This document shows positions 6,247 to 14,660 of a stretch of DNA of 16,008 nucleotides, one piece after another (position 1 is the stretch's first letter; each line of letters starts with the position of its first letter). The position numbers were made by a program, and so were the translations under genes. The DNA comes from Spirochaetae bacterium HGW-Spirochaetae-9 (GTDB lineage Bacteria; Spirochaetota; Spirochaetia; Treponematales; Rectinemataceae), in NCBI GenBank assembly GCA_002839205.1, contig PGXP01000004.1, forward strand, positions 1 to 16,008, read 5' to 3'. Under the pieces are notes generated by a model that did not search any database, was not told where the DNA came from, and saw only the letters and a program-made list of their open reading frames with translations.

Positions 6247-7954
6247 CGAAGTGAGCCACGAGGCCAAGATAAATAAGGAGAGCAGTCTCGGTTGCGCTGC
6301 TCGTATTGCCGAAATTCTGGTACAAACCGAACGTGGATGCAAGCTTCAAATCTATTCCGGGGCGCAGGGGCAGGGAACCCGATAGAGAAACGAGATGGCG
6401 GTATTCGTCCGGCCTTGCGAGGATGGCCGCGAGGGCTCCCTCGCCCGCGTATTTGTCGTAATCGTAGAACACAGGCACCCAGAGCGTGTCGTTTGTGTCC
6501 TCATCGCCCGTCAGATCTTCGGAGGATTCGGTGATCTTGGCCGCCATGCCCTGGTAGATCGGACCTTTCCGGATAAATTCGTAGCTAAGTTCAAGCGATG
6601 CCCCGTTCTTCAAATCCAGGTTGGCGTAAGCCCCGACGCTATCGTAGTCCGGACCCCAGGGGGCGCCCAGCGACTGGTCCAGGCTGCGACGCCCGCCCGT
6701 GAGGGTTTGGCGCTGGTACATCGAGAGGTAGGGATTCCAGCGGACGTAGGTCCAGCGGTCGACATGCTGGTATTCGAGGCCCGTTTCCAGCGCCAGGTCT
6801 TCGGAGAATTCCCTGGTCCAGCGGGCAGTTCCATTCCAGGCGAAGGCCGCTGGTTTGGAATAGGCGGGTTCGTCGGTGCTTCGGACGTCGTCGATGAAGA
6901 ATTCGCCCGACACGAGAAGGCCGGGGTTGGGAACGGCGGCCGCGCTCAGGGCCGCCCCCACGTTCGAATAGCCGGCCGCGTAGGCGCTGTGCCAGATCGC
7001 CGAGGGCAGGACGAAGGCGAGGGAAGGGCTGCGCCCGCCGATCACGCTCATCTCGGTGAAAGCCAGGCTGAGCCAGGACGCGGGCTTCCATTCCACCTGG
7101 TGCCAGGTGGCGAGCTTGAGGGCCAGATCGGCGGCAGCGGAATCATGGTCGTTGAGAGAGTCCCAGAAGCTGGAGCCGTCGGGCTTTCGTCTGAACTGCA
7201 TTTCGCGCTCGGCGGTGGAGAGCTGGGCTGAGCTCGTCGCGAGCATGGCGGTGAAGCGCAGGCTGCCGCTGTCGAGATAGAAGCGGGCTTGGTCGTACCA
7301 GGATGCGCGAGGGTTCATGATCGATCCCGTGAGTTTGCCCCATCCTGTGCCCGAGGGAAATCGTCCCAGCGCGACGCCGTATCCTTCGCCCGCCCAGGCG
7401 AAATACGCTTTGCGGGGGAACTCCGCGGCTCCTACGAGGTTTCCCAGCCATTCGTCCAGGCTCCATTGGAAGGTCGAATCCTGACCGGCTATCCTGTCGC
7501 GGCGGTAATTGAAAAAAAGATCGATCTTGAAGGCGATGGAATCCGAGGGATAGAGGCGGAACTCAAGGTTTACCGGATCGGGCACTGCGCGCAAAAAATG
7601 CTGGATTTCAGGGAAGGCGCGCGGTGTCGTCGAGGGTTCGTCCAGGAGGTTCGAGGCGAGGTCGTCCTGTGTGGCGGGCGAATCGTAGTAGAGGCTGGGC
7701 GTGCTGAAGCTCGCCGACAGGCCGGAACGCGATGGGAGAACTCCACCGCTTGGGACTTCCTGGCCGAAAAGAGGGAATGCGTTGGTATCGGGGACGCGTC
7801 CTTCGCGGATGGCGCCGAGCAGCCTGTTCTCATATTCCTTGTCGCCCGGGAAAAAGAGTTCCGCCGCGTTCTGAGCGCCAAGCGGCCGCGGTCCGACGCA
7901 GGACGCGATGGCGAGCGCGCCTATCATGAGCGCTGATTTCATGCCTGACTTCAT
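6242..7954 (-). CDS. Wzi-like outer-membrane beta-barrel protein (capsule assembly family), first copy
   Basis: A 570-residue secreted protein, last gene of the right-hand operon. Start ATG 7954 is set by AAGGAGG six bases upstream. The N-terminus has a Lys pair, a hydrophobic stretch (about 8-19) and a likely cleavage near GAQ (26-28). IASC (16-19) also fits a lipobox, so a lipoprotein is possible. The rest alternates polar and aromatic residues like a beta-barrel. Features shared with Wzi-type proteins, in order: GRFPSGTGWG (197-206), an EMSVIGG turn (301-307), a Pro-rich turn, EFFIDDV (351-357), LEYQ (393-396) and WTYVRWNP (401-408). Wzi proteins bind capsule at the cell surface. The last residues are HFE; barrels usually end in Phe, so one extra residue follows. 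The assignment is by pattern; a plain porin is the alternative. Confidence 0.6.
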   Translation of the reverse strand: MKSGMKSALMIGALAIASCVGPRPLGAQNAAELFFPGDKEYENRLLGAIREGRVPDTNAFPLFGQEVPSGGVLPSRSGLSASFSTPSLYYDSPATQDDLASNLLDEPSTTPRAFPEIQHFLRAVPDPVNLEFRLYPSDSIAFKIDLFFNYRRDRIAGQDSTFQWSLDEWLGNLVGAAEFPRKAYFAWAGEGYGVALGRFPSGTGWGKLTGSIMNPRASWYDQARFYLDSGSLRFTAMLATSSAQLSTAEREMQFRRKPDGSSFWDSLNDHDSAAADLALKLATWHQVEWKPASWLSLAFTEMSVIGGRSPSLAFVLPSAIWHSAYAAGYSNVGAALSAAAVPNPGLLVSGEFFIDDVRSTDEPAYSKPAAFAWNGTARWTREFSEDLALETGLEYQHVDRWTYVRWNPYLSMYQRQTLTGGRRSLDQSLGAPWGPDYDSVGAYANLDLKNGASLELSYEFIRKGPIYQGMAAKITESSEDLTGDEDTNDTLWVPVFYDYDKYAGEGALAAILARPDEYRHLVSLSGSLPLRPGIDLKLASTFGLYQNFGNTSSATETALLIYLGLVAHFE

Positions 7955-7991
7955 CGGCGCCCTCCTTTATGCTCCAGACAGGTTCAGGAAA

Positions 7992-9413
7992 TTATAAGCC
8001 GAAGCTCCATGATCCCCCGAGGCTGATCTCCGCGACAGGGCCGGAATCGCCCGTCGGCCTGAACACTGGCTCCAGGTTTTGGGTGGTATCGGAGGTGGCT
8101 GCGATATAGTCGGGCTCTAGCCTGTTCGCGATATAGCCAGCTTTGGCCTGGGCGAAGAGGGTCCATCGGCCAAAACACCGTGACACCCTCAAGCCAAGGA
8201 GAGTGCGGACTTCCAGGGCGGGATCGTTGAGCAGTTGGGTGCCGAGGGTCGACCAGGATTCACCGTTATGCCAGGGATTGGAGGGCGATTTGGATCCCGA
8301 GAGCACAAGCTCGAGCCCTGTCTGCACATCCATCCCGGCCAGGGGCGCGCTCCATGTGGTGAGAAAAGCCAGGTTGTTCTCGCCATGGATATAGCCGAGC
8401 ATTTGATCTTCCAGGGGCACGGCTATCGTCTGGCCATCGGAGATCACGGCAGAGCCCGCATGCATCGTATAGGAGTAGAACTCGCCCCCCACCGACTCGA
8501 AGGTGTATTTGGTGGCGCCCGCCGTATAAAAACCCAAAGTCCCGAGCGGAAGTTCAAGCCTGCCGCCGAGGGACCAGGCAATTTTGTCCGGATTCTGGTA
8601 GGCCGAAGGGTTGATGAACCTGTTCAGGTTGAAATCGTCGACGAGGAGTTGGGCATAGGCGCTCCAGCCTTCGCCCTCGTAGTCGCCGAAGAATCCCATG
8701 ATGCTGTTCTGGTCGCCCGAGCGGGAGTTAGGCCGACCCGAGGCCGAGAGCACGTACTGCACGAAGAACGATGGCGCGGGGTTGGCGAACACATCGATAT
8801 CGAAATACGCTCCCTGGAAAACAGTGGCGTCCTGGAATCCCAGACGGAGCTTTCCCAGGCTGTAGGAATAGGATTTGAGCACGGCGCCGCGTTCGATGTA
8901 GATGCCCGAATCTTCATGGCTGCGATAGAGCCCGCTTTCCACGTTGCGATCCAGGCCCACCCAGCGGTTTGAAAAGGCGAAGGGGCCTGATTCGTAGCGA
9001 AAACCGCCTGTCATCGCCGAAGGCGAGGCTCCTGAAAGGTAGAGCGAATAGGGGCTGTCGACTTCATCTTTCAGCGGCATTTTTCCCAAATAGAGCGAGA
9101 GGGATCCCAGGTCATAGACAAGGCCAGCATTTCTTATGTCGAGCGAGAAGGGGCCAAAGAAGTCGCCCAGGAAGGGCTCGGGATAGGTGCCTTCGCTGTC
9201 GACGCTTATTTCCCACGACATCGCGAGCGGTCCCTCTATATGCGAAAAATCGAAGGCTCCATCGAAAAAAAACGGGTTCGCGCTCTCCGTGGAATAGTTT
9301 CCCGATGCCTTGACCTGAAAATCCAGCGCGGAGAGAGGGAAAAGCACGACAACACAGGCCAGAAGCGGTAAAAGTCGACGCAGGCCGACAAGATTACATC
9401 GCATGGATTTCAC
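7992..9413 (-). CDS. Wzi-like outer-membrane beta-barrel protein, second copy
   Basis: A 473-residue secreted protein. The start is GTG 9413, one base after the stop of the sugar-phosphate transferase, with GGAAGGA seven bases upstream. An in-frame ATG at 9404 is possible. The signal peptide is Arg-rich then hydrophobic (about 12-29), with cleavage near PLSA (26-29). The body has the same ordered marks as its neighbour: FQDATVFQGAYFDIDVFANP (193-212), DQNSIMG (234-240), YAQLLVDDF (253-261) and ATKYTFES (300-307). These match the ESvvYG / lNP / DN / DD / Ey..tY pattern of Wzi-family proteins, more clearly than in the first copy. The likely role is surface retention or assembly of the glycan made by the operon. 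The gap to the next gene is 37 bases. Confidence 0.62.
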   Translation of the reverse strand: MKSMRCNLVGLRRLLPLLACVVVLFPLSALDFQVKASGNYSTESANPFFFDGAFDFSHIEGPLAMSWEISVDSEGTYPEPFLGDFFGPFSLDIRNAGLVYDLGSLSLYLGKMPLKDEVDSPYSLYLSGASPSAMTGGFRYESGPFAFSNRWVGLDRNVESGLYRSHEDSGIYIERGAVLKSYSYSLGKLRLGFQDATVFQGAYFDIDVFANPAPSFFVQYVLSASGRPNSRSGDQNSIMGFFGDYEGEGWSAYAQLLVDDFNLNRFINPSAYQNPDKIAWSLGGRLELPLGTLGFYTAGATKYTFESVGGEFYSYTMHAGSAVISDGQTIAVPLEDQMLGYIHGENNLAFLTTWSAPLAGMDVQTGLELVLSGSKSPSNPWHNGESWSTLGTQLLNDPALEVRTLLGLRVSRCFGRWTLFAQAKAGYIANRLEPDYIAATSDTTQNLEPVFRPTGDSGPVAEISLGGSWSFGL

Positions 9414-9414
9414 G

Positions 9415-10782
9415 TCAGCGTCCTTCCCGCTTGAATACGGTCATTATTGTCTTGAAAAATATGGATACGTCCAGGTAGAGCGACATATTTTTAAGATAAT
9501 AGAGGTCGTACTGAAGTTTTTGATAGGTGTCTTCGATGGAGGGGGAGTGATATTCACCGGAAACCTGATCCCAACCCGTCACTCCGGGCTTTATCAGATG
9601 CCGCTGCCTGTAGTAGGGAATGGCTTTTTCGAGCGCGAAGGCTATCTCGGGGCGTTCTGGCCGAGGGCCTATAAAACTCATCTCGCCCCTCAGAATATTG
9701 ATCACCTGCGGGGTTTCATCCAATCGTGACGATCGGAGAAAGGCTCCAACGCGCGTAATTCGCGAATCATTGGGTCCTGTCGGCTCATGATCGTTGCCTT
9801 CGACGCGCATGGTGCGGAACTTGAGAATCGAAAAGGGAACGTTGAAACGGCCAAGCCTCATCTGGGTGAAAAAGACCGGACCTCTGCTTGTCAATTTTAT
9901 CGCCAGGGCGATGAGGGGCCAGAAGGGAGAAAGCACGATGATCAACGCCAGCGACAACAGTATATCGGTGCCTCGCTTGATGGCTTCGTAGGGCTTTTTC
10001 ATCTTGAGATCGATATTTTCGAGAAACCAGTTTTCATCGATGATGCCGATGGGAACGCGCCGAACTACCAGTTCATAGTAATCCGGCAGCCGCATGTATC
10101 GCACTTGCCTGTCCAAAAGGCCATATAGGACACGCGTAAGCTCCTGGGAAGATGAAGACTGATCTCCGAGGATGATGAGATCGGTATCGGTGTCCTCAAC
10201 CACTGCGCGAAGATCCTCTATCTTGCCAACGCTGCGTATCCCTGCCGGCACATCCATCCCTTCGGGAGGGTCGTAGATGAATTTGATATCGTAGCCGAGG
10301 GCGTTGCGTGACAGGGTTTCGTGAATTATGCCGAAGGATTCGGCGCGCAGATTCAGAAAGCCAATACCTATGCGCATGCTGTCAAGCTTGCGCAGCTTTC
10401 CCAATCCATAGCGCCAGAGCCAGAATACAAAGGTGTAGAGTAGTACAAAAAGAAAAAGAACAGTTTTGGGCTCGATGGGGATTCCGGGTACAAGGTAGAA
10501 GTAACCGGCTGACGCAAGCCCTGCCACGAGGGCTCCGAGAAGAATCCGCTGCAAGAATTGGAAGTCGTCGAAAGGCCTTTCCAGCCGGTACATGCCGAGG
10601 GTGTAAAATATGAGAATCCATCCGCAGAATATGATCGTAAAGTGAAAGAGATGTACCTGTAAGGACCAGGCGCTTGGAAACACGCCGGTGCGGAGAATGA
10701 GTGCCAAAATCAGGGAGATATACATGAGCAGCAGGTCGGTGAGAAAGATGCCTATTTGCTGCCTCTTATAGCTTTTTTGCAT
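9415..10782 (-). CDS. Polyprenyl-phosphate sugar-1-phosphate transferase (WbaP/WcaJ/CpsE type)
   Basis: A 455-residue inner-membrane enzyme that starts lipid-linked glycan synthesis by moving a sugar-1-phosphate from a nucleotide sugar to undecaprenyl phosphate. Four N-terminal membrane helices lie at about 11-31, 45-64, 79-99 and 106-123. A cytoplasmic Rossmann-like domain follows (about 135-240, cf. CoA_binding_3), then the catalytic Bac_transf domain. That domain starts with IKRGTDILLSL (268-278) and the re-entrant hydrophobic helix (274-297), then KFRTMR (321-326), the catalytic Asp-Glu of SSRLDETPQ (351-359), GPRPERPE (372-379) and KPGVTGWDQVSG (398-409). The gap to the upstream GT4 gene is 33 bases and GGAAG lies close to the ATG. 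Which sugar it transfers cannot be told from sequence. Confidence 0.93.
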   Translation of the reverse strand: MQKSYKRQQIGIFLTDLLLMYISLILALILRTGVFPSAWSLQVHLFHFTIIFCGWILIFYTLGMYRLERPFDDFQFLQRILLGALVAGLASAGYFYLVPGIPIEPKTVLFLFVLLYTFVFWLWRYGLGKLRKLDSMRIGIGFLNLRAESFGIIHETLSRNALGYDIKFIYDPPEGMDVPAGIRSVGKIEDLRAVVEDTDTDLIILGDQSSSSQELTRVLYGLLDRQVRYMRLPDYYELVVRRVPIGIIDENWFLENIDLKMKKPYEAIKRGTDILLSLALIIVLSPFWPLIALAIKLTSRGPVFFTQMRLGRFNVPFSILKFRTMRVEGNDHEPTGPNDSRITRVGAFLRSSRLDETPQVINILRGEMSFIGPRPERPEIAFALEKAIPYYRQRHLIKPGVTGWDQVSGEYHSPSIEDTYQKLQYDLYYLKNMSLYLDVSIFFKTIMTVFKREGR

Positions 10783-10815
10783 TATCTTCCATTTCTATCA
10801 GGATTTCGAAAAATT

Positions 10816-11928
10816 CTACGCTGTTATCAGCGTCCTGTAAAGGTTCTCGTAGGCTGCCCACATTCTGTCGGCCGAGAACTCCCGCACATACCTTTTCCTG
10901 GCAGCCTGCGCCATCGCTCTGCTCGATCCCGGATCGGCCAGAATAGAGTGGAGTGCGGCAGCGACGACATCAGCCTCATTGGGCACGAGCAGCCCCGCTT
11001 TTTGCTTTCCAGACCCTCCAAGAGCCTCGGCGATTCCGCCGACATCTGATCCCACGATCGCCGTGCCGCAGGACATGGCTTCCAGGATCGACATGGGCAA
11101 GCCTTCGTAATCGGAGAGAAGCAGGAATATGCCGCAGAGGTTGGCGAGATTGCCCGCTTCGGGCGATTCGCCCAGGAATTCGGCGTTTTCCGGTATCCTG
11201 GCTCCCGGAGGAAGGATGCCGGCAGGCTGGTCTACGTTTCCCACCCAAAAGAATGAAGCCTCGGGCAATCGTCGCGCGACGTCCAGGAAAAGATCGGGAC
11301 GCTTGGGCGCCTCGAGCCGCGCAATGGCAAGGACGACGGGCCGACCGCGAGATTTTGCCGCCTCCAAACGCTGAACTGCCTTGTCGTCAGGGCTGGGGAG
11401 CCCCAGCCTGTCGGTAACGCCGTTGCGGATGAGGACGATCCTGCCGCCCAATCCCGATTCGCGGACGCTGCGCTCATCGTATGAGGACACCGGAACCACC
11501 GCCCCGCAGCGATGCGAAAGGAATCGCTCCAGCGACAAGTATTTTCGATGTGTCTTGAGAATCGTGTCGAAGCCATGGATCGTGTAGGCGCAGCGCTTCG
11601 CGAGGCCACCGCCCGAGGCTATCGCAGCCAGGCGGCCGATGGCGCCTGCCTTGGAGGAATGCAGATGGACGATGTCGGGCGAGTACTTCCGGTACAGGCG
11701 TCGAAGGAAGAGAAAGGTTCTCCAGTCCTGTGCCGGATCGACGGCGCGCCGCATGGAAGGAACCGGTATCCTTTCGATGCGCGGATCGAGCCTGTCCCAC
11801 ATCGGGCCACCGGGGCTCGCCGCCACCGCGCAACTATGCCCATCCTCAACCGCCCGCGCAGACAGTTCGGTGACAACGCGCGGCGCGCCTCCGAGGTCGG
11901 AGTTGGTGACGACATAGAGAATTTTCAC
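10816..11928 (-). CDS. GT4-family glycosyltransferase
   Basis: A 370-residue GT-B glycosyltransferase, cytoplasmic face. N-terminal features: SDLGGAPRVVTEL (10-22), a typical GG acceptor loop, and DIVHLHSSKAG (85-95). C-terminal features: VVLAIARLEAPKRPDLFLD (198-216), FWVGN (227-231) and the nucleotide-sugar EX7E motif with Glu275 and Glu283 in DYEGLPMSILEAMSCG (273-288), followed by GSDVGGIAE (293-301). The start is GTG 11928, overlapping the stop of the preceding LicD gene as GTGA, with GGAG seven bases upstream. Donor and acceptor are unknown; with L-FucNAc made nearby, that sugar is one plausible donor. The gene looks intact. Confidence 0.92.
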   Translation of the reverse strand: MKILYVVTNSDLGGAPRVVTELSARAVEDGHSCAVAASPGGPMWDRLDPRIERIPVPSMRRAVDPAQDWRTFLFLRRLYRKYSPDIVHLHSSKAGAIGRLAAIASGGGLAKRCAYTIHGFDTILKTHRKYLSLERFLSHRCGAVVPVSSYDERSVRESGLGGRIVLIRNGVTDRLGLPSPDDKAVQRLEAAKSRGRPVVLAIARLEAPKRPDLFLDVARRLPEASFFWVGNVDQPAGILPPGARIPENAEFLGESPEAGNLANLCGIFLLLSDYEGLPMSILEAMSCGTAIVGSDVGGIAEALGGSGKQKAGLLVPNEADVVAAALHSILADPGSSRAMAQAARKRYVREFSADRMWAAYENLYRTLITA

Positions 11929-12848
11929 CGTCCGGCTCCGGCGGCGCGGCGTTTCTTTTCAGCGTAGTCTTCCCAGCGCAGGCCGGAAAAATGCGGATTG
12001 GGACCCGTTATGAGGAATCCGTCCACGGCGTGCCCTCCCCGCTTGCCTTCCGGCGGGGGCGTCATGTAATCAGGCCCATACATCGTGGAAAGATACCGCG
12101 CCGGATTGGCGGGGCATAAAAACTCCGTGTCCTCAAAGCGGATCTTCCCCAGGGGAAACATCACCTCGTCGGGGAAAGCCTCGCGCATCCACTCGATGGG
12201 GTAATCGTTCACCCAGACCTTTTCGCCCTTGTCGCCCCAGCGGTCGAAGGCTCGCGAAACAGGCTTGAAACGGAGTACAGGCCGAGCTATGGCCTGCAGC
12301 GTCGCGTATGTGCCTGAATAGAGCTTGTGTTTGAGGGACCAGGAAGGGAGGGGCCACTGGGGAGGGAGGTTGTAGGGAGGGAGGAGGGAGAAAAACTTTC
12401 TGAGTCTATGGCGGCGGACCGTCATGCAGACGGCCGGGAAAATATCGATGGGTATGCCCTGCGAATAGGCGTACGGGCCGCCAGGGTCGTCCATGAAGCT
12501 GAATCTGTCCCTGAGCTTGGCCCACCCTGCCGAATGGGCGGGATCGGTTTCCTTGGTCTGCAGGAAAACATCGTACGGCAGCAGGTCGGGGGCCAGGGCA
12601 AGAAAACGACGATAGTCGTCGATCGGCATTTTGACGTCGACATCGTCGTCCCATGGTATGAATCCACCATGGCGCACGGCGCCAAGCAGCGTGCCGCCGT
12701 CCAGCCAGTATCGCAGGCCCTCTTCGGCGCAGATCGAGCCGAATATCTTCAGAAGCCTCAGCATGACGAGCTGGCAGCTTCGCAGGGGCGTGTCACCCTC
12801 TGGGCGAAGGTCGGGGATGGCTTCGTCGAAATCGCGCGCGGAGTTCAT
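11925..12848 (-). CDS. LicD-family phosphotransferase, copy A
   Basis: A 307-residue protein of the LicD/fukutin nucleotidyltransferase-fold family. Members move phosphocholine or similar groups from CDP-linked donors onto glycans, forming phosphodiesters. Core: YWLDGGTLLGAVRHGGFIPW (47-66) then DDDVD (67-71), with a probable third acidic residue in GIPIDIFP (131-138). The C-terminal YGPDYMTPPPEGKRGGH (257-273) is typical of long LicD proteins. The start is placed at ATG 12848; the longer reading to 12992 only runs over the fucosyltransferase gene. There is no strong ribosome site. Residues 22-103 match copy B at 61 of 82 positions without gaps (hand count), so A and B are paralogues. There is no export signal, so it should act in the cytoplasm. 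Its donor gene (licC-like) is not in the window. Confidence 0.88.
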   Translation of the reverse strand: MNSARDFDEAIPDLRPEGDTPLRSCQLVMLRLLKIFGSICAEEGLRYWLDGGTLLGAVRHGGFIPWDDDVDVKMPIDDYRRFLALAPDLLPYDVFLQTKETDPAHSAGWAKLRDRFSFMDDPGGPYAYSQGIPIDIFPAVCMTVRRHRLRKFFSLLPPYNLPPQWPLPSWSLKHKLYSGTYATLQAIARPVLRFKPVSRAFDRWGDKGEKVWVNDYPIEWMREAFPDEVMFPLGKIRFEDTEFLCPANPARYLSTMYGPDYMTPPPEGKRGGHAVDGFLITGPNPHFSGLRWEDYAEKKRRAAGAGR

Positions 12849-12879
12849 CGTGCCCAGAGTATAGCACCGGGCGGCGCGC

Positions 12880-13788
12880 TCATTCCACCGGTATCCGAAT
12901 CCAGCTTTCGGGCACCACCTCGTCGAAGCTGTATCGGTAGTAGGCGAAAGGCTGGGGCCTGGCGAGCGACCAGCGCTCCGGCGCCAGAACAAGCTTGTCG
13001 GGGGATGGATCGAGCCAGGCGCCCCACCAGGAGAAAGTGGAGTTGGCGACGATATGCGCGGAACATCGGCTCATGAGCCACATGTCGCGCCAGCTCTCCG
13101 CCCCGCGGTTCCAGTCCACGAAGGTCGCTTCGTCGGGGGACAGGTCGAGGTGCTCGCGGCACCACGCCAGATCGTCGGAAAATACGAGGAAATAGGGCTT
13201 CCTGCCCTCGCGGGCACGATTCAAGGCTCTTTGGTAGTACGCCTCGGTGCAGACCCAGGTGTCGGGATTCTTGAGGGCGTCGCCCCTGCGCACATGGACG
13301 GATACGAGCGTATGGTCGCCGGCTACGGGGCCACCGGCCCCAGCAATGTCCCGCAGCAGCGCTACATTGCGCTCCCCGGGATCGGCGATAAACCGGAGTT
13401 CCTCCCTGAGCCTGTCGGCACAGGGAGCGAAGTAGCGCTCCGTCTGCCACCAGCCTTCAAAATAACGGTCGCCTTTCAGGCCGAAGACCTCCGGGTCGAA
13501 GCGGAAGAGCCTGTCGATATGATGCGTCCGCTTCGTGAAAAATTTGCGCCGCAGCTGGGAGAGCGGACCTTGCGGCCGCGTGCCCAGGCGGATGATGTCT
13601 TTTTCAGCCGCGGCCTTATAGCTGACCGGAAAAAGGCGGTCGAGCTCAAAACCGTTGTGCGCCGCCTCGTAGCCATAGGTGGAAAGGTCGAGGAACACTT
13701 CGTCGCCCGTGCGCAGTTCAAGCGCGCGCGCAAAGGCGTACTGGAAGAGCTGGTTGCCCAGGCCTCCGGAAACGCGCACGATCTTCAT
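12880..13788 (-). CDS. GT11 alpha-1,2-fucosyltransferase-like protein
   Basis: A 302-residue glycosyltransferase of family GT11, which adds L-fucose from GDP-fucose in alpha-1,2 linkage. It opens with MKIVRVSGGLGNQLFQYAFA, the family hallmark. Further motifs are RYFEGWWQTERYF (108-120), SVHVRRGD (163-170, the HxRRxD nucleotide-binding motif) and NSTFSWWGAWLDP (249-261). The start ATG 13788 overlaps the stop of the LicD copy B gene as ATGA. A TTG 15 bases further up is less likely. It sits between two LicD genes, 31 bases before copy A. GDP-fucose synthesis genes (gmd, fcl) are not in the window, so the donor must come from elsewhere, or the enzyme uses another sugar. Confidence 0.92.
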   Translation of the reverse strand: MKIVRVSGGLGNQLFQYAFARALELRTGDEVFLDLSTYGYEAAHNGFELDRLFPVSYKAAAEKDIIRLGTRPQGPLSQLRRKFFTKRTHHIDRLFRFDPEVFGLKGDRYFEGWWQTERYFAPCADRLREELRFIADPGERNVALLRDIAGAGGPVAGDHTLVSVHVRRGDALKNPDTWVCTEAYYQRALNRAREGRKPYFLVFSDDLAWCREHLDLSPDEATFVDWNRGAESWRDMWLMSRCSAHIVANSTFSWWGAWLDPSPDKLVLAPERWSLARPQPFAYYRYSFDEVVPESWIRIPVE

Positions 13789-14660
13789 GGCTTTTCCGTC
13801 CAAGGAAGTCCTTGCGTATGGAGGTTAGGTCCCGTAAGGTGGATGCCACCGCTGTGGACAGGGCGGCGCTGGTCGGGCGGGGGGAGGCTCATGTAGTCGC
13901 CGAACTGGGCGCGGAGATAGGCGTCGACATCGGCCGGCGCTGGAAACTCGAAGCCCTCGAAAGCGATGCCGCCAAGGGGATATACAGCCTCCGGCGCGTG
14001 GAACGAAGGCCACCAGCGCTGGAAGGAGAGATCATAGGCTATCCACCGCTTCTCGCCCTTTTCCAATGCCCGCCGGATAGCGCGATCGAGGCTGAAGCTC
14101 CGGCACAGCGCGCGGAACGCTTTCATCGCGAAGCGCTTCAGTCGTCGCGGCCATGAGCGCCGCCCATCCTCAGCCCCGAAATCGCCCTCCAGCACATAGA
14201 GAAGTTTTCTGTGCCCGCGCTGCCGATCCGTAAAGCGATCCATCGGCTGGATATCGATGAAAATGCCATCCATGCAGGCTTTCTTTTTCCCGCCAGGCTC
14301 ATCCAGCCTGCTGTAGCGATCGATGAGCTTCGCGAAGGGAAGATCATAGTCAGGATCGCTCGCCTTGTCCTGGAGGAAGGTGTCGAAAGGGAGAATGTCG
14401 GGCGCTTCCTTAAGGAAGCGGCGATAATCCTCCAGCGGCATGGCTATATCGACATCATCGTCCCAGGGTATGAAACCGCCATGTCGGACGGCGCCCAGAA
14501 GCGTCCCTGAATCGAGCCAGTACTTCAGGCCAAGCTCCCGGCAAGTCGCGTCGAAAATCCGCAGCAGCCGTAGCATCACAAGCTGGCAACCCCGCAGATC
14601 GCTCTCGGGCAGGAGGCGTTGGTCGGGAAAGCGCGTAGCATCTATGGGTTTTGTCCTCAC
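13785..14660 (-). CDS. LicD-family phosphotransferase, copy B
   Basis: A 291-residue LicD protein close to copy A. Core: YWLDSGTLLGAVRHGGFIPW (47-66) then DDDVD (67-71), with DGIFIDIQPMD (131-141) as the third acidic site. The C-terminus has FGDYMSLPPPDQRRPVHSGG (253-272). After about residue 103 it differs clearly from copy A, so substrate choice may differ. The start is GTG 14660, overlapping the stop of copy C as GTGA, with GAGGGG just upstream. Strongly G+C-rich, in sharp contrast to the upstream gene. Likely reaction: transfer of a phosphorylated alcohol from a CDP donor to a glycan; the group moved is unknown. Confidence 0.88.
   Translation of the reverse strand: MRTKPIDATRFPDQRLLPESDLRGCQLVMLRLLRIFDATCRELGLKYWLDSGTLLGAVRHGGFIPWDDDVDIAMPLEDYRRFLKEAPDILPFDTFLQDKASDPDYDLPFAKLIDRYSRLDEPGGKKKACMDGIFIDIQPMDRFTDRQRGHRKLLYVLEGDFGAEDGRRSWPRRLKRFAMKAFRALCRSFSLDRAIRRALEKGEKRWIAYDLSFQRWWPSFHAPEAVYPLGGIAFEGFEFPAPADVDAYLRAQFGDYMSLPPPDQRRPVHSGGIHLTGPNLHTQGLPWTEKP

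Noticed and set aside
6395..7231. Long plus-strand frame opposite the first Wzi-like gene
   Set aside because: G+C-rich shadow frame with Arg/Gly/Pro-heavy composition; the minus-strand protein has a signal peptide, ribosome site and family pattern.
7970..7995. TATAAT near the junction of the two Wzi-like genes as a promoter
   Set aside because: The hexamer overlaps a stop codon and no -35 element lies at a suitable distance.
12849..12880. TATACT between GT11 and LicD copy A as an internal promoter
   Set aside because: No matching -35 box; chance occurrence in a 31-base gap is more likely.
12849..12992. N-terminal extension of LicD copy A
   Set aside because: It lies over the fucosyltransferase 3' end and the added residues look like out-of-frame coding DNA. 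ATG 12848 aligns with copy B.
13054..13896. Long plus-strand frame opposite the fucosyltransferase gene
   Set aside because: Spans the boundary of two real minus-strand genes and has no recognisable domain; the minus strand carries clear GT11 and LicD motifs.
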